Under the pieces are notes generated by a model. The model worked only from the letters and a program-made list of their open reading frames with translations. It was not told the DNA's origin and made no database searches. Shown one piece after another: positions 7,684 to 15,575 of a DNA stretch of 64,000 nt. Each line of letters opens with the position of its first letter. Position 1 is the stretch's first letter. Both the position numbers and the translations under genes were made by a program. This DNA comes from Rhodospirillales bacterium BBD 1991-14 (GTDB lineage: Bacteria; Pseudomonadota; Alphaproteobacteria; Kiloniellales; Kiloniellaceae), in NCBI GenBank assembly GCA_001657395.1, contig LYSY01000005.1, positions 248,001 to 312,000 on the forward strand, given 5' to 3'.

Positions 7684-8712
7684 ATGTTTCGCCCGCTGCG
7701 CCGCGGCCTTGCCGCCGCTTCCCTCGCCTGCAGCCTGGCGCTCGGCGCCACGGCTGCGCAGGCGGAGAAGATCACCATCTCCGCCCTGACCTTCGTGTCC
7801 TCCTCGCCGCTGTTCATCGCCCAGGACAAGGGCTACTACGCCGAGGAAGGCCTGGAGGTGGAGTTCAAGTTCTTCCGCGCCGCACAGCCGGTGGCGGTCT
7901 CCATTGCTTCGGGCGATGCCGACTTCGGCGTTACCGCCTTCACCGCCGGCTTCTACAACCTTGCCGGCAAGGGCGCACTCAAGGTGATCGGCGCCCAGAG
8001 CCGCGAGGAGCCGGGCTTCGACTTCTCCGCCTACATCGCCTCCAACCAGGCCTACGCGGCCGGCTTCGACAGCCCGGAGAAGTTCGCCGGCCGCTCCCTC
8101 GGCATGACCCAGAAGGGCTCCTCCTTCCACCTGATGATCGGCATGCTGGCCGACAGGCTGGGCATGGACGTTAGCGACATCCAACTGAAGCCGCTCGAGA
8201 AGGTGCCGAACATGATCGGCGCGGTGAAGTCGGGCCAGGTCGACTCCATCATCCTGCCGGCGCACATCGCAACGCGGCTGGAGAACGACGGCTCGGCGAA
8301 GATCATCGGTTGGGTCCACCAGTACACGCCCTATCAGCTCGGTGGGCTCTTCACCTCTTCGCGCAATGTCGAGGAACGGCGTGACGTGGTGGAGCGCTTC
8401 GTGCGCGCCTACCAGCGCGCCGCGGCCGACTATGCGGAGGCCTTCATGCAGCGGGACGCCGCCGGCCAGCGCGTCTTCGGCGCCGAGGCCGAGGCGCTCA
8501 TTCCGATCATCGAGAAGTACACCAAGGCCAAGCCAGCCTCGATCAAGGCCGGCGCCCCTTTCATCGACCCCGAAGGCCGGCTGAAAGTGCAGTCGATCTA
8601 CGATCAGGTGGCCTGGATGCAGGCCCAGGGGCTGGTCGGCAGGGATGTCGACCCGGCGGACTTCGTCGACCTCAGCTTTATCGACGGTCACCTGGACGTA
8701 CCGACCAACTGA
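7684..8712 (+). CDS. ABC transporter substrate-binding protein (NMT1/SsuA-like)
   Basis: A secreted protein of 342 residues. A signal peptide (MFRPLRRGLAAASLACSLAL, cleavage after AQA) precedes a periplasmic binding domain of the NMT1/THI5 and sulfonate/taurine type: KITISALTFVSSSPLFIAQDKGYYAEEGLEVEF and later SGDADFGVTAFTAGF. The ATG at 7684 has a GGGAGGA upstream and is preferred to earlier in-frame starts that overlap the Lrp gene. It forms one transcription unit with the ATPase and permease that follow. Ligands in this family include aliphatic sulfonates, nitrate and thiamine precursors; which one applies is not visible. Confidence 0.88.
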   Translation: MFRPLRRGLAAASLACSLALGATAAQAEKITISALTFVSSSPLFIAQDKGYYAEEGLEVEFKFFRAAQPVAVSIASGDADFGVTAFTAGFYNLAGKGALKVIGAQSREEPGFDFSAYIASNQAYAAGFDSPEKFAGRSLGMTQKGSSFHLMIGMLADRLGMDVSDIQLKPLEKVPNMIGAVKSGQVDSIILPAHIATRLENDGSAKIIGWVHQYTPYQLGGLFTSSRNVEERRDVVERFVRAYQRAAADYAEAFMQRDAAGQRVFGAEAEALIPIIEKYTKAKPASIKAGAPFIDPEGRLKVQSIYDQVAWMQAQGLVGRDVDPADFVDLSFIDGHLDVPTN

Positions 8713-8734
8713 ACGATCTGTCCAGCCGCTATTC

Positions 8735-9508
8735 ATGGAACTGCGTCTCGAGGCCGTCGGCCACCGCTACGACGATCTGACGGTTCTGGAGGACATCTCG
8801 CTCACCGTGCAGGCGGGCGAGACCCTGGCGCTCATCGGCCCTTCGGGCTGCGGCAAGTCGACCCTGCTGGGCATCCTGGGCGGCCTGCTGCAGCCCAGCA
8901 GCGGCCGGGTCGTGGCCGAGGGCGCCGTACCGGCGGACTGCCTCAACCCCCTGACCTATGTGTTTCAGGACTTCGCGCTGCTGCCCTGGCGCACGGTGGC
9001 CGACAACGTCTCCCTGGCGTTGGAACATCACACCCTCTCCGGCAGCGAGCAGCGCAGCCGCGTCGCCGAGGTCCTGGAGCGGACCAAGCTCAGCGACTTC
9101 GCCTCGGCCTATCCGCGCCAGCTCTCCGGCGGCATGCGTCAGCGGGTCGGCATCGCCCGGGCCCTCGCCGTGCGCCCGGCCGTGCTGCTGATGGACGAAC
9201 CGCTCTCGGCCCTCGACGCCCAGACCCGCGACCTGCTGATGGAGGACTTCCTGGACCTCTGGCTGCGCGAGAAGACGACCGCGGTTTACGTGACCCACAA
9301 CCTGACCGAGGCGTTGCGCCTGGCAGACCGGGTAGCGGTGCTGTCGCGGCGACCCGGGCGGCTGCGCGAAATCGTTCCCCTCGCCATTCCGCAGAGCGCG
9401 CGCGGCAAGCCCGAGGCGCAGGCCGAACTGGCGCGCCTGCAGCATCATCTCTGGACCCTGATCAAGGAGGAGGCGCGCTCGGCGGAGCGGGAGATGGCCG
9501 ATGGCTGA
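8735..9508 (+). CDS. ABC transporter ATP-binding protein (SsuB/TauB-like)
   Basis: A nucleotide-binding subunit of 257 residues with Walker A GPSGCGKST, a Q-loop (VFQDFALLPWR), the signature LSGGMRQRV, Walker B LLMDEPLSALD and a switch His in YVTHNLTEAL. The start is taken as ATG 8735, 22 bp after the binding-protein stop. The C terminus overlaps the permease start by 8 bp, which indicates translational coupling. The subfamily is the one that energises sulfonate, taurine, nitrate and pyrimidine-precursor uptake. Confidence 0.92.
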   Translation: MELRLEAVGHRYDDLTVLEDISLTVQAGETLALIGPSGCGKSTLLGILGGLLQPSSGRVVAEGAVPADCLNPLTYVFQDFALLPWRTVADNVSLALEHHTLSGSEQRSRVAEVLERTKLSDFASAYPRQLSGGMRQRVGIARALAVRPAVLLMDEPLSALDAQTRDLLMEDFLDLWLREKTTAVYVTHNLTEALRLADRVAVLSRRPGRLREIVPLAIPQSARGKPEAQAELARLQHHLWTLIKEEARSAEREMADG

Positions 9509-10307
9509 GCTCGGTCGCGAGACAGAGCAAGACCGCGTGCGCTTCCGCGGCGGCGGTTTCGCCCCCGGCCAGCGCCGCGGACCGGCGCTGCTGGTCTTCG
9601 CCGCACTGATCGCCTTCTGGCAGGGCGGCAGCAGCCTGGGCTGGATCAACCCCCTCTTCCTGCCCAGCCCGGCGCACATCGCCCAGGCGCTCTACGACGT
9701 CGCGGCCAGCGGCGAGTTGTGGCGCCACTTCACCGCCTCCCTCGGCCGCATCCTCGGCGGCTGGGCGATCGGCACGGCCGCCGGCCTCGCGCTCGGCACA
9801 GCAATGGGCCTCTTCACGCTTGCCCGCTCCATCGGCATGCCCCTGGTCTCCGCGATCTTCCCGGTGCCCAAGATCGCCCTGCTGCCGCTCTTCATCCTCT
9901 GGTTCGGGATCGGGGAACCTTCGAAGCTGGCCACCATCGCGCTGGGCGTCTTTTTCCCAACCGTCATCAACTGCTACAGCGGGATCGACGGAGTCGCCCG
10001 CAATCTGATCCGCATGGCCCAGTCCTTCGACCTGCCGCCGCGCGACATCGTCCGCAAGGTGGTCCTGCCCGGCGCCATGCCCACCATCATCGCCGGCTTC
10101 CGGATCTCGTCCTCCGTCGCCCTCATTCTGGTGGTGGCGGCCGAGATGATCGGCGCCGAGTACGGTCTCGGCGCCTTCGTCCTGCAGGCGGGTCACCTGA
10201 TGGCCACCGACCAGTTGCTGGCCGGGGTCGTCTGCCTGTCCGTCCTCGGTCTCGTCTTCGGCGCGGCCATCACGGCCTTGGAGCGCAGCCTGCTGCGTTG
10301 GCGCTGA
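9501..10307 (+). CDS. ABC transporter permease (SsuC/TauC-like)
   Basis: A 268-residue inner-membrane protein with about six hydrophobic segments and the BPD_transp_1 domain. The EAA-like loop that contacts the ATPase reads RMAQSFDLPPRDIVRKVVLPGAMPTIIAGF, with the family's conserved G and LP positions. It opens with a polar N terminus of about 25 residues. It is the last gene of the three-gene importer operon. Only one permease is present, so it should act as a homodimer. Confidence 0.92.
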   Translation: MAELGRETEQDRVRFRGGGFAPGQRRGPALLVFAALIAFWQGGSSLGWINPLFLPSPAHIAQALYDVAASGELWRHFTASLGRILGGWAIGTAAGLALGTAMGLFTLARSIGMPLVSAIFPVPKIALLPLFILWFGIGEPSKLATIALGVFFPTVINCYSGIDGVARNLIRMAQSFDLPPRDIVRKVVLPGAMPTIIAGFRISSSVALILVVAAEMIGAEYGLGAFVLQAGHLMATDQLLAGVVCLSVLGLVFGAAITALERSLLRWR

Positions 10308-10453
10308 AGTTTTCTTCGCGGTCCCGGAAACGAAACCCGCTCTTCGAGCGTAGGAAGGGTTAGCGGTCGCCTTAAAGCGACGCGTGCTTGAACCCCCGCC
10401 CGGGGTTTGCCGACAGAGCAATGACGCTTAAGCATTGGAGGCCAGGCAGCGCG

Positions 10454-10630
10454 ATGATCAAACCCAGACGCAGAGCCCTCCGCCACCGCGCGCTGGTAAC
10501 GCGGCGCGACCTCCTCAGCATGGCCCTCGCCCTCGCAGTGGTTTTGCTGGTCGCGGTCACGTGGCGCGAGGCCGCCGTGATCGCCGCGCCATCGCATCAG
10601 AGCCTGTCCTGGGCAACCGGCCTTTTCTGA
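10454..10630 (+). CDS. Small putative membrane protein
   Basis: A possible 58-residue product that starts MIKPRRRALRHRALVTRR and then has one hydrophobic span (LLSMALALAVVLLVAV) and a short polar tail. Positive residues before the span predict the N terminus inside. A GGAGG at 10437-10441 lies 12 bases before the ATG, slightly far. No family is recognised, and it could be a chance reading frame in a GC-rich gap after the ABC operon. Confidence 0.4.
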   Translation: MIKPRRRALRHRALVTRRDLLSMALALAVVLLVAVTWREAAVIAAPSHQSLSWATGLF

Positions 10631-10672
10631 GGACGGCGTCTGGCCTCAGCCAGGGGGCACTTGTCCGTCGAT

Positions 10673-10807
10673 CTAGAACTGAAGCAGCCCGAAGAGGTAG
10701 GTCACCCCGACAACGACAACGGCCGCCACGGCGACCCCTTCAACCCAGCGCAGGATGCGCCGGCGTTCGCTGCCCTCTTGCTTGCTTTCAATGACAGAAC
10801 GGTACAT
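10673..10807 (-). CDS. Small single-span membrane protein (44 aa)
   Basis: Reading the minus strand from ATG 10807 gives 44 residues: a charged start (MYRSVIESKQEGSERRRILR) followed by one long hydrophobic segment (VEGVAVAAVVVVGVTYLFGL) and the stop at 10673. A good ribosome site (GGGAGAGG) lies six bases before the ATG. The charge pattern puts the N terminus in the cytoplasm. No homologue is recognised. It is convergent with the other small membrane gene just upstream on the plus strand. Confidence 0.55.
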   Translation of the reverse strand: MYRSVIESKQEGSERRRILRWVEGVAVAAVVVVGVTYLFGLLQF

Positions 10808-11268
10808 CGCACCTCTCCCTGTGCTTCTTATTTCGGCGTGCTTCTTGTCTCTGCTTGCCTTTGGTTTTTGGCCGTCGCTGCCCGATGCCTTCCGGGTTTT
10901 CCCCGATACCTTCCGGGGTCACAAAGCCGCGAAGGTATGAAAAGCTTACCAGATCCTTAATGCGGCGACAAACGGCCCTGCGGAACCGGATCGGATCTAC
11001 TACCTCGAGTTGTTTTTCGGTTCTGTCTGACTCACCGCGGCAGGGCGATGGCCGGCGCATCCGCCTGCCGACTGAAAACCGCAGAGCGCCGCTCACCCCG
11101 ACGAACCGAGGCGCGGCGGCAGGCTCTGGGACCGCGCTTGGGACCGTAATCTTATCGCTTTTGGTACAGCACCGGTCCGCACGCGGACGGGCGGTCATCG
11201 CAGGGGCGCCGAAGTCGACAGCAGACCCGACCGGACTTCACGCCCACAGGGTCCGATGCCATGCGAAG
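10808..11268. other. Intergenic region without a recognised gene
   Basis: About 460 bp. It holds the probable promoter of the 44-residue minus-strand gene and an imperfect direct repeat (CGATGCCTTCCGGGTTTTCC at 10880-10899, CGATACCTTCCGGGGTC at 10903-10919). Longer open frames here lack a convincing ribosome site or protein-like composition. No tRNA-like cloverleaf was noticed. Confidence 0.5.
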
Positions 11269-11323
11269 GTTGCAAATCTGACTTGCAACGAATCGTCACC
11301 GCAGTGCAACATTTTTGTTGCAA
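11269..11323. promoter_or_regulatory. Two GTTGCAA/TTGCAAC inverted repeats upstream of a zinc-ribbon gene
   Basis: GTTGCAA-ATCTGAC-TTGCAAC spans 11269-11289 and TGCAAC-ATTTTT-GTTGCA spans 11305-11322. Thus the same heptamer occurs four times within 55 bp, as two dyads of opposite polarity, about 30 bp before the start codon of the 55-residue gene. A regulator-binding site is inferred; no known factor is identified. Confidence 0.5.
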
Positions 11324-11354
11324 TAGAAACGTCCAGGCTGGTATCTACCCGCCC

Positions 11355-11522
11355 ATGAGCAACTCAACAAAAAACTCCAAACCGAAGTCCGACCGCTCAT
11401 ACGAGAAGAAAAAGCGCGCCTGCCTGATGTGCCGCACTGACTTCTTGAGCACCTGGCCGGGTGAGCGCATTTGCCAGTCCTGCAAGTCCACCTCTGCGTG
11501 GCGCGAGGGCATTGCCGCTTAA
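11355..11522 (+). CDS. Small zinc-ribbon protein
   Basis: A 55-residue protein starting MSNSTKNSKPKSDRSYEKKK, then CLMC, twelve residues and CQSC, which is a typical four-cysteine zinc ribbon. The end is WREGIAA. It is basic at the N terminus, as in small nucleic-acid or protein-binding zinc proteins common in alphaproteobacteria. The ATG at 11355 is chosen because the upstream extension adds an unrelated cysteine-rich stretch that overlaps the inverted repeats. The function is unknown. Confidence 0.65.
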   Translation: MSNSTKNSKPKSDRSYEKKKRACLMCRTDFLSTWPGERICQSCKSTSAWREGIAA

Positions 11523-11783
11523 CCTGCTGGCCAGCAGCGCGTACTGAGCCAGCGCGTACTGGGGAACCAAAGCCTGCTCTCCCGAAAGGGATTGCGGGCT
11601 TCTTGCTTGTTTGCTGACCGCTTGGAGCACCATCCCGCGACCCCGCGTTCCGAAGCCGCCCCCCTTTCCACAACGCTACTGGCAACGCTACCGGCGCTGC
11701 AGGTCTGACTCTCGACCGCCGGCCCGGAGGCGTACCGCTTCTCGACAGCCCTGTCGCTTGCGCGGGTGTGGGGGCCGCAGCCT
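11523..11783. other. Intergenic region without a recognised gene
   Basis: About 260 bp between the zinc-ribbon gene and the palindromic repeats. A short direct repeat (GCGCGTACTG) occurs at about 11536 and 11553. No gene, RNA or clear terminator is seen. Confidence 0.45.
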
Positions 11784-11935
11784 AGAGCAGATCCGCGTTT
11801 GATGGAATCGGCCCCATCGTCATTCAGGGGGGCGATCCATCAAGCCGGTGAATCTGCTCTAACACTTTGAAATAGAGCGGATTCACATGTTTAGACGGAA
11901 AGCCAAAGTGTTTCCGTCTAAACATGATCCGCTCT
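11784..11935. repeat. Two adjacent long palindromic elements (REP/MITE-like)
   Basis: The first hairpin (11784-11860) has arms AGAGCAGATCC..TTTGATGGA and TCCATCAA..GAATCTGCTCT with a loop of about 30 bp. The second (11874-11935) has arms AGAGCGGATTCACATGTTTA.. and ..TAAACATGATCCGCTCT, with GACGGAAA/TTTCCGTC completing a nearly perfect stem around a short loop. Both begin AGAGC-GAT and end GCTCT. They resemble the dispersed intergenic palindromes known in alphaproteobacteria. The second abuts the chemoreceptor stop codon and could also act as its terminator. Confidence 0.75.
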
Positions 11936-14000
11936 AGGCGGCGCGGAGTCGGGCCAGGAACTCGTCGAGCTTGCTGCGCAGGACGTCCGAGCCCTTCGAC
12001 AGCTGCTCGGAGGCGCGCAGCACCTCGCCGGCGGACTGCCCGGAATTCGACGCCGCTTCGGTGACAGCACCGATGTTGGAGGTCACCTCCGTGGCGCCAC
12101 GCGCCACCTCCTGGGCATTGCGCGAGATCTCCTGGGTTGCCGCCAACTGCTCTTCGACAGCCGAAGCGATCGCGGTCGCGGTTGTGCCGATCTGATCGAT
12201 AATCCCCCGCACACCCGTGATCGCATCCACCGTTTCGCCGGTGGCCGCCTGCATGCCGCTGATCTGCGCCCCGATGTCCTCGGTCGCCTTGGCGGTCTGA
12301 TTGGCGAGAGACTTTACCTCGCTGGCGACCACGGCAAAGCCCTTGCCCGCCTCGCCGGCCCGCGCCGCCTCGATGGTCGCGTTGAGGGCCAGGAGGTTGG
12401 TCTGCTCGGCAATATCCTGAATGAGGTTGACCACATCGCCGATCTTCTGCGCGGCCTCGGCGAGACCGTTCACCGTCTCGCTGGCGCGATCGGCCTCGGT
12501 GACGGCCTTGCCGGAAATCTCCCGGGACTGGGAGACCTGGCGGGTGATCTCGCCGATGGAGCTGGAGAGTTCCTCTGCGGCAGAAGCGACGGTCTGAACG
12601 TTGGCCGAAGCCTGGTCGGCAGCCGCCGAGACGTCGTTGGCACTGTCGCTGGTCTGGGATGCGACCGTGGACAGTCCCTCGGCCGTGATACGCAGCTGGT
12701 TCGAAGCCGTGGAAACCTCGTTGACGACCGGATCGAGGCTGGCCTCGACATCCGCGGCAAGGGAGCGGATCGCGTCGCGCTTTTCCTGCTCGGAGCGTTC
12801 GCGTTCGCGCTTGCGTTCCTTGCTTTGGCGCTCCGCCTCGATTCCCTGATCCTTGAAGACCTGAACCGCGCGCGCCATGTCGCCGAGTTCATCGCGCCGC
12901 GCCGCCCCGTCGATCTCAATCGAGAGATCGCCGGACGCCAGAACCTTCATCTGCTCCGTCGTACGGGCAAGCGGACCGGTCACGCTGCGCACCGCAACCG
13001 TTACAACCGCGAGGGTGCCCATCAACAGAGCCAAGGTTATGACCACGTCAATGAGGAGGGTGCGTTGCGCCTGCGCACCCAGGGTGCTGACCTGCACCTG
13101 CAGGTCGGCGGCGATGCGGTCCTCCACATCTTTCAGAAGGTTGATCTTCTGCGTGATGGTGTCGAACCAGACCGGCCCGGTCACGCCGCCGAGGTCGCCG
13201 CCGTAGGCACTGCCGATTGCGAGCCCGCGCATGCGCTCGACCTCGCCGAACGCCCCTGCCTTCCCGGTCTCGGCCAGGTACGCACGCTGACTTTCTGACG
13301 CGTAGGCGCGGAAAATCGAAAGAAAGGCCTGCTGCTGGGCGACCAGGGACACGAAGCGCTGATGGATGGCCGGCGCGAAGCTGCCCTTGCCGAAGCCGTT
13401 GGCGCCCATGGCGCGCTCGATTCCCGCCCGCTCCTTGGCCTGCAAAAAGCTGATGTAGGCCGCGATCGAGTTGGCGACACTGGCATCGGTACTGAGCACG
13501 GCCATCTCACCGACATTATCAAGCAGTCTTGCGATGGTTGTCGTGTAGTACTTCGCCATCTCGCCGACAGTCAGAGAGAGGGCGCTGACCGCGGCCCGCT
13601 GCTGCTGCAGCTGGGAGACCATGTCCAGGGCTTCCTTGAGCTTGCCCTGAAAGACCGGGCCGTAAGCAGCGGTGTCGAAGGCGTTGATGGCCGCAGCGAA
13701 CTGCTCGTACTGAGCGTCCGTAGACTGGCGCTGGCTGGTCAGTCTCTCGGCGAAGGCCCCCTGCCCCCTCTTGCCGATAAAGCCGGCGGAGGCGCCGCGC
13801 TCCTTCTGAAGCTCATGGACCATGGCCGAAATCTCCGGCGCCAGGCTGGCCAGGGCGTCAAGACGGTCCATCTCGCCCGCGATGCGCCATTGTCCACCGA
13901 CGGCAATGGCAGCGAGCACCAGCAGGCCAAGCAGCGGCACCGCCAAGGCAACACCGATTCTGGTGCGGATCTTAAACCTACTGAAAATGTCACCGATCAT
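11934..14000 (-). CDS. Methyl-accepting chemotaxis protein with NIT-type sensor domain
   Basis: A receptor of 688 residues from ATG 14000 (MIGDIFSRFK; GAGGG ribosome site upstream). Order: cytoplasmic start, membrane span 1 (VALAVPLLGLLVLAAIAVGG), a periplasmic helical domain opening with ELQKERGASAGFIGKRG, typical of nitrate/nitrite-sensing (NIT) domains, span 2 (VVITLALLMGTLAVVTVAV), HAMP, then a long MCP signalling coil with the hairpin tip EAARAGEAGKGFAVVASEVK. There is no C-terminal methylation-enzyme tether pentapeptide. It would feed the chemotaxis system that ends in the CheY/CheZ pair of this window. The ligand is inferred only from the domain type. Confidence 0.9.
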   Translation of the reverse strand: MIGDIFSRFKIRTRIGVALAVPLLGLLVLAAIAVGGQWRIAGEMDRLDALASLAPEISAMVHELQKERGASAGFIGKRGQGAFAERLTSQRQSTDAQYEQFAAAINAFDTAAYGPVFQGKLKEALDMVSQLQQQRAAVSALSLTVGEMAKYYTTTIARLLDNVGEMAVLSTDASVANSIAAYISFLQAKERAGIERAMGANGFGKGSFAPAIHQRFVSLVAQQQAFLSIFRAYASESQRAYLAETGKAGAFGEVERMRGLAIGSAYGGDLGGVTGPVWFDTITQKINLLKDVEDRIAADLQVQVSTLGAQAQRTLLIDVVITLALLMGTLAVVTVAVRSVTGPLARTTEQMKVLASGDLSIEIDGAARRDELGDMARAVQVFKDQGIEAERQSKERKRERERSEQEKRDAIRSLAADVEASLDPVVNEVSTASNQLRITAEGLSTVASQTSDSANDVSAAADQASANVQTVASAAEELSSSIGEITRQVSQSREISGKAVTEADRASETVNGLAEAAQKIGDVVNLIQDIAEQTNLLALNATIEAARAGEAGKGFAVVASEVKSLANQTAKATEDIGAQISGMQAATGETVDAITGVRGIIDQIGTTATAIASAVEEQLAATQEISRNAQEVARGATEVTSNIGAVTEAASNSGQSAGEVLRASEQLSKGSDVLRSKLDEFLARLRAA

Positions 14001-14261
14001 GGTCCGGCCCTCATGGCGAAGTCGCAAACGCCGGCCAGTACTGCACAAAATGATTACGCAACTTTAAATGCCGTTTAGAGCGCACTCATACGCAGCGGGA
14101 CTATGCCTCAGAGCGAGGCCGCCCCTGTCGTCTCAGGGTGCGCAGAAATGCTGGGATTCTTGAAAATCGATGGGTGTGCGGGCCCGCCCGGCTGAGGGGG
14201 GTGTCAGCCTCCCAGAAAGCAGGCTGTCTTCGCCATCGCAGCCCCGCTGGACGAATCTGGA

Positions 14262-14660
14262 CTAGGACTTAATGTCTAGCAAGCTTTCGGTCACTTCGTC
14301 CTGGGTCCGGATGGCGGCGGCATTGGCTTCGTAGGCCCGCTGCGCCTGGATCTGGGTCACCAGTTCCTCGGCCAGGTTGACGTTCGGACGGTTGACCCGC
14401 CCCTCGGCATCGGCATCCGGGCTGCTCGGCTCGTAGGTTTCGACCGAAGCCGGCGCGATTGGACGCACCTCGCCACGCACGCCGCCGCCGCCCGCGGTCA
14501 CGTCGACCACCCGCTTGGGCCGGTACGCGCCCGGCTGCTCCGCCGGTCCCTCCGGATCGACCCCGCGGCTGCGCATGTTCGCCACGTTGTCGGCCGAAAC
14601 GGCGAGGCGCTTGCTCTGCGCCATCAGGCCGGAGACCGAAATCGAGAAACCCTGAATCAT
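14262..14660 (-). CDS. Orphan FlgC-like flagellar basal-body rod protein
   Basis: A protein of 132 residues from ATG 14660 (MIQGFSISVSGLMAQSKRLA). It has the N-terminal rod motif in altered form (SADNVANMRSRG instead of the usual ENIANANT) and the C-terminal Flg_bbr_C pattern NVNLAEELVTQIQAQRAYEANAAAIRTQDE. The length matches FlgC, yet a normal flgC lies at 39486. It sits alone, far from the flagellar cluster and divergent from a PadR gene. It could be an accessory rod or axial component, or a decaying duplicate, though the frame is intact. Confidence 0.75.
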   Translation of the reverse strand: MIQGFSISVSGLMAQSKRLAVSADNVANMRSRGVDPEGPAEQPGAYRPKRVVDVTAGGGGVRGEVRPIAPASVETYEPSSPDADAEGRVNRPNVNLAEELVTQIQAQRAYEANAAAIRTQDEVTESLLDIKS

Positions 14661-14828
14661 GGTCCTGCCATGCCGAAATTGACTTTGACCTGATTTTACT
14701 GAGCCTCGAGCATTCATGCAAATATTTGATATTGTTGATAATTTTTCCGGCATTTGTGCCAAATGCAGCCTTGCGTCCGCCGCATGGCCGCGTTGCAGAC
14801 AGCGTTGTACAAGCCGTTGCGGTGTCCG

Positions 14829-14868
14829 TTGTATATATTGAATTGATATATCTCGGGCCGATATAACA
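14829..14868. promoter_or_regulatory. AT-rich dyad upstream of the PadR gene
   Basis: GTTGTATATATTG at 14829-14841 faces CCGATATAACAAAC at 14858-14871 in inverted orientation around a centre containing GATATATC. The stretch is strikingly AT-rich for this genome and lies about 40-75 bp before the PadR start codon, where a promoter and operator are expected. Autoregulation by the PadR protein is an inference. Confidence 0.4.
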
Positions 14869-14905
14869 AACTGGCCGTCACACCTCAGCCAACCGGAAGT
14901 CTGCC

Positions 14906-15451
14906 ATGGACGTTAAGACACTTTGCCTGGGTGTCCTCTCGCGCGGGGAGGCCAGCGGCTACGAAATCAAAAAGGCTTTCGCGGAAGGCCCTTTCAGCCA
15001 CTTCCACCAAGCCAGCTTCGGATCGATCTATCCGGCGTTGAACGCGTTGAGCGCGGAAGGTCTGGTGGCCTGCCGGGCGGAGGCGCAGGAGAAGCGTCCC
15101 GACAAGAAGATTTACTCCATTACGCCGCAGGGCGAGGAAGCCTTTACCGGGGCTCTGCTGGTCGAACCGGACGCTGACCGCGTGCGCTCGGACTTCCTCT
15201 TCATTCTGTTTTTCGCCCAGTGCCTGCCGCCGGCGCGGGTCGCCGAACTGATCGATCAGCGTATCGCCTGGTATCGGGAATCCCTCGAACGCATGGAAGA
15301 CTGCGCCGCCAACAACATCGGCCCCTCCGGGGCCTGCTTCGTGCGCGGCATGGGGATCGCGGTTTACCGTGCAGCGGCGGAATACCTGGAAACAAACCGC
15401 GAGGCCCTTTTGGGCGAGATCGCCCATCCGGCAGCTCTCGTCGCCGAGTAA
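14906..15451 (+). CDS. PadR family transcriptional regulator
   Basis: A 181-residue protein with an N-terminal PadR winged helix (VKTLCLGVLSRGEASGYEIKKAF, then FGSIYPALNALSAEGLV and KIYSITPQGEEAF) and a C-terminal helical dimerisation domain of the Vir type. PadR proteins often repress adjacent detoxification or efflux genes and release DNA on ligand binding. The RND membrane-fusion gene follows 124 bp downstream in the same direction, so this is the likely regulator of the pump. Confidence 0.88.
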   Translation: MDVKTLCLGVLSRGEASGYEIKKAFAEGPFSHFHQASFGSIYPALNALSAEGLVACRAEAQEKRPDKKIYSITPQGEEAFTGALLVEPDADRVRSDFLFILFFAQCLPPARVAELIDQRIAWYRESLERMEDCAANNIGPSGACFVRGMGIAVYRAAAEYLETNREALLGEIAHPAALVAE

Positions 15452-15575
15452 GAGGTCGCCGAGTGAGGCTGAAAAAAAGAATCAGCGCCGCAATCCACGG
15501 GGAGGGAAACACAAAGCCGCATTCCTGCGTATCACCCCCGAAGGCACAACGAGACATTTAGAAGATTACAGCAAG

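Noticed and set aside
11611-11802. 63-codon plus-strand frame
   Set aside because: No ribosome site, Arg/Pro-rich composition, and it runs into the palindromic repeat.
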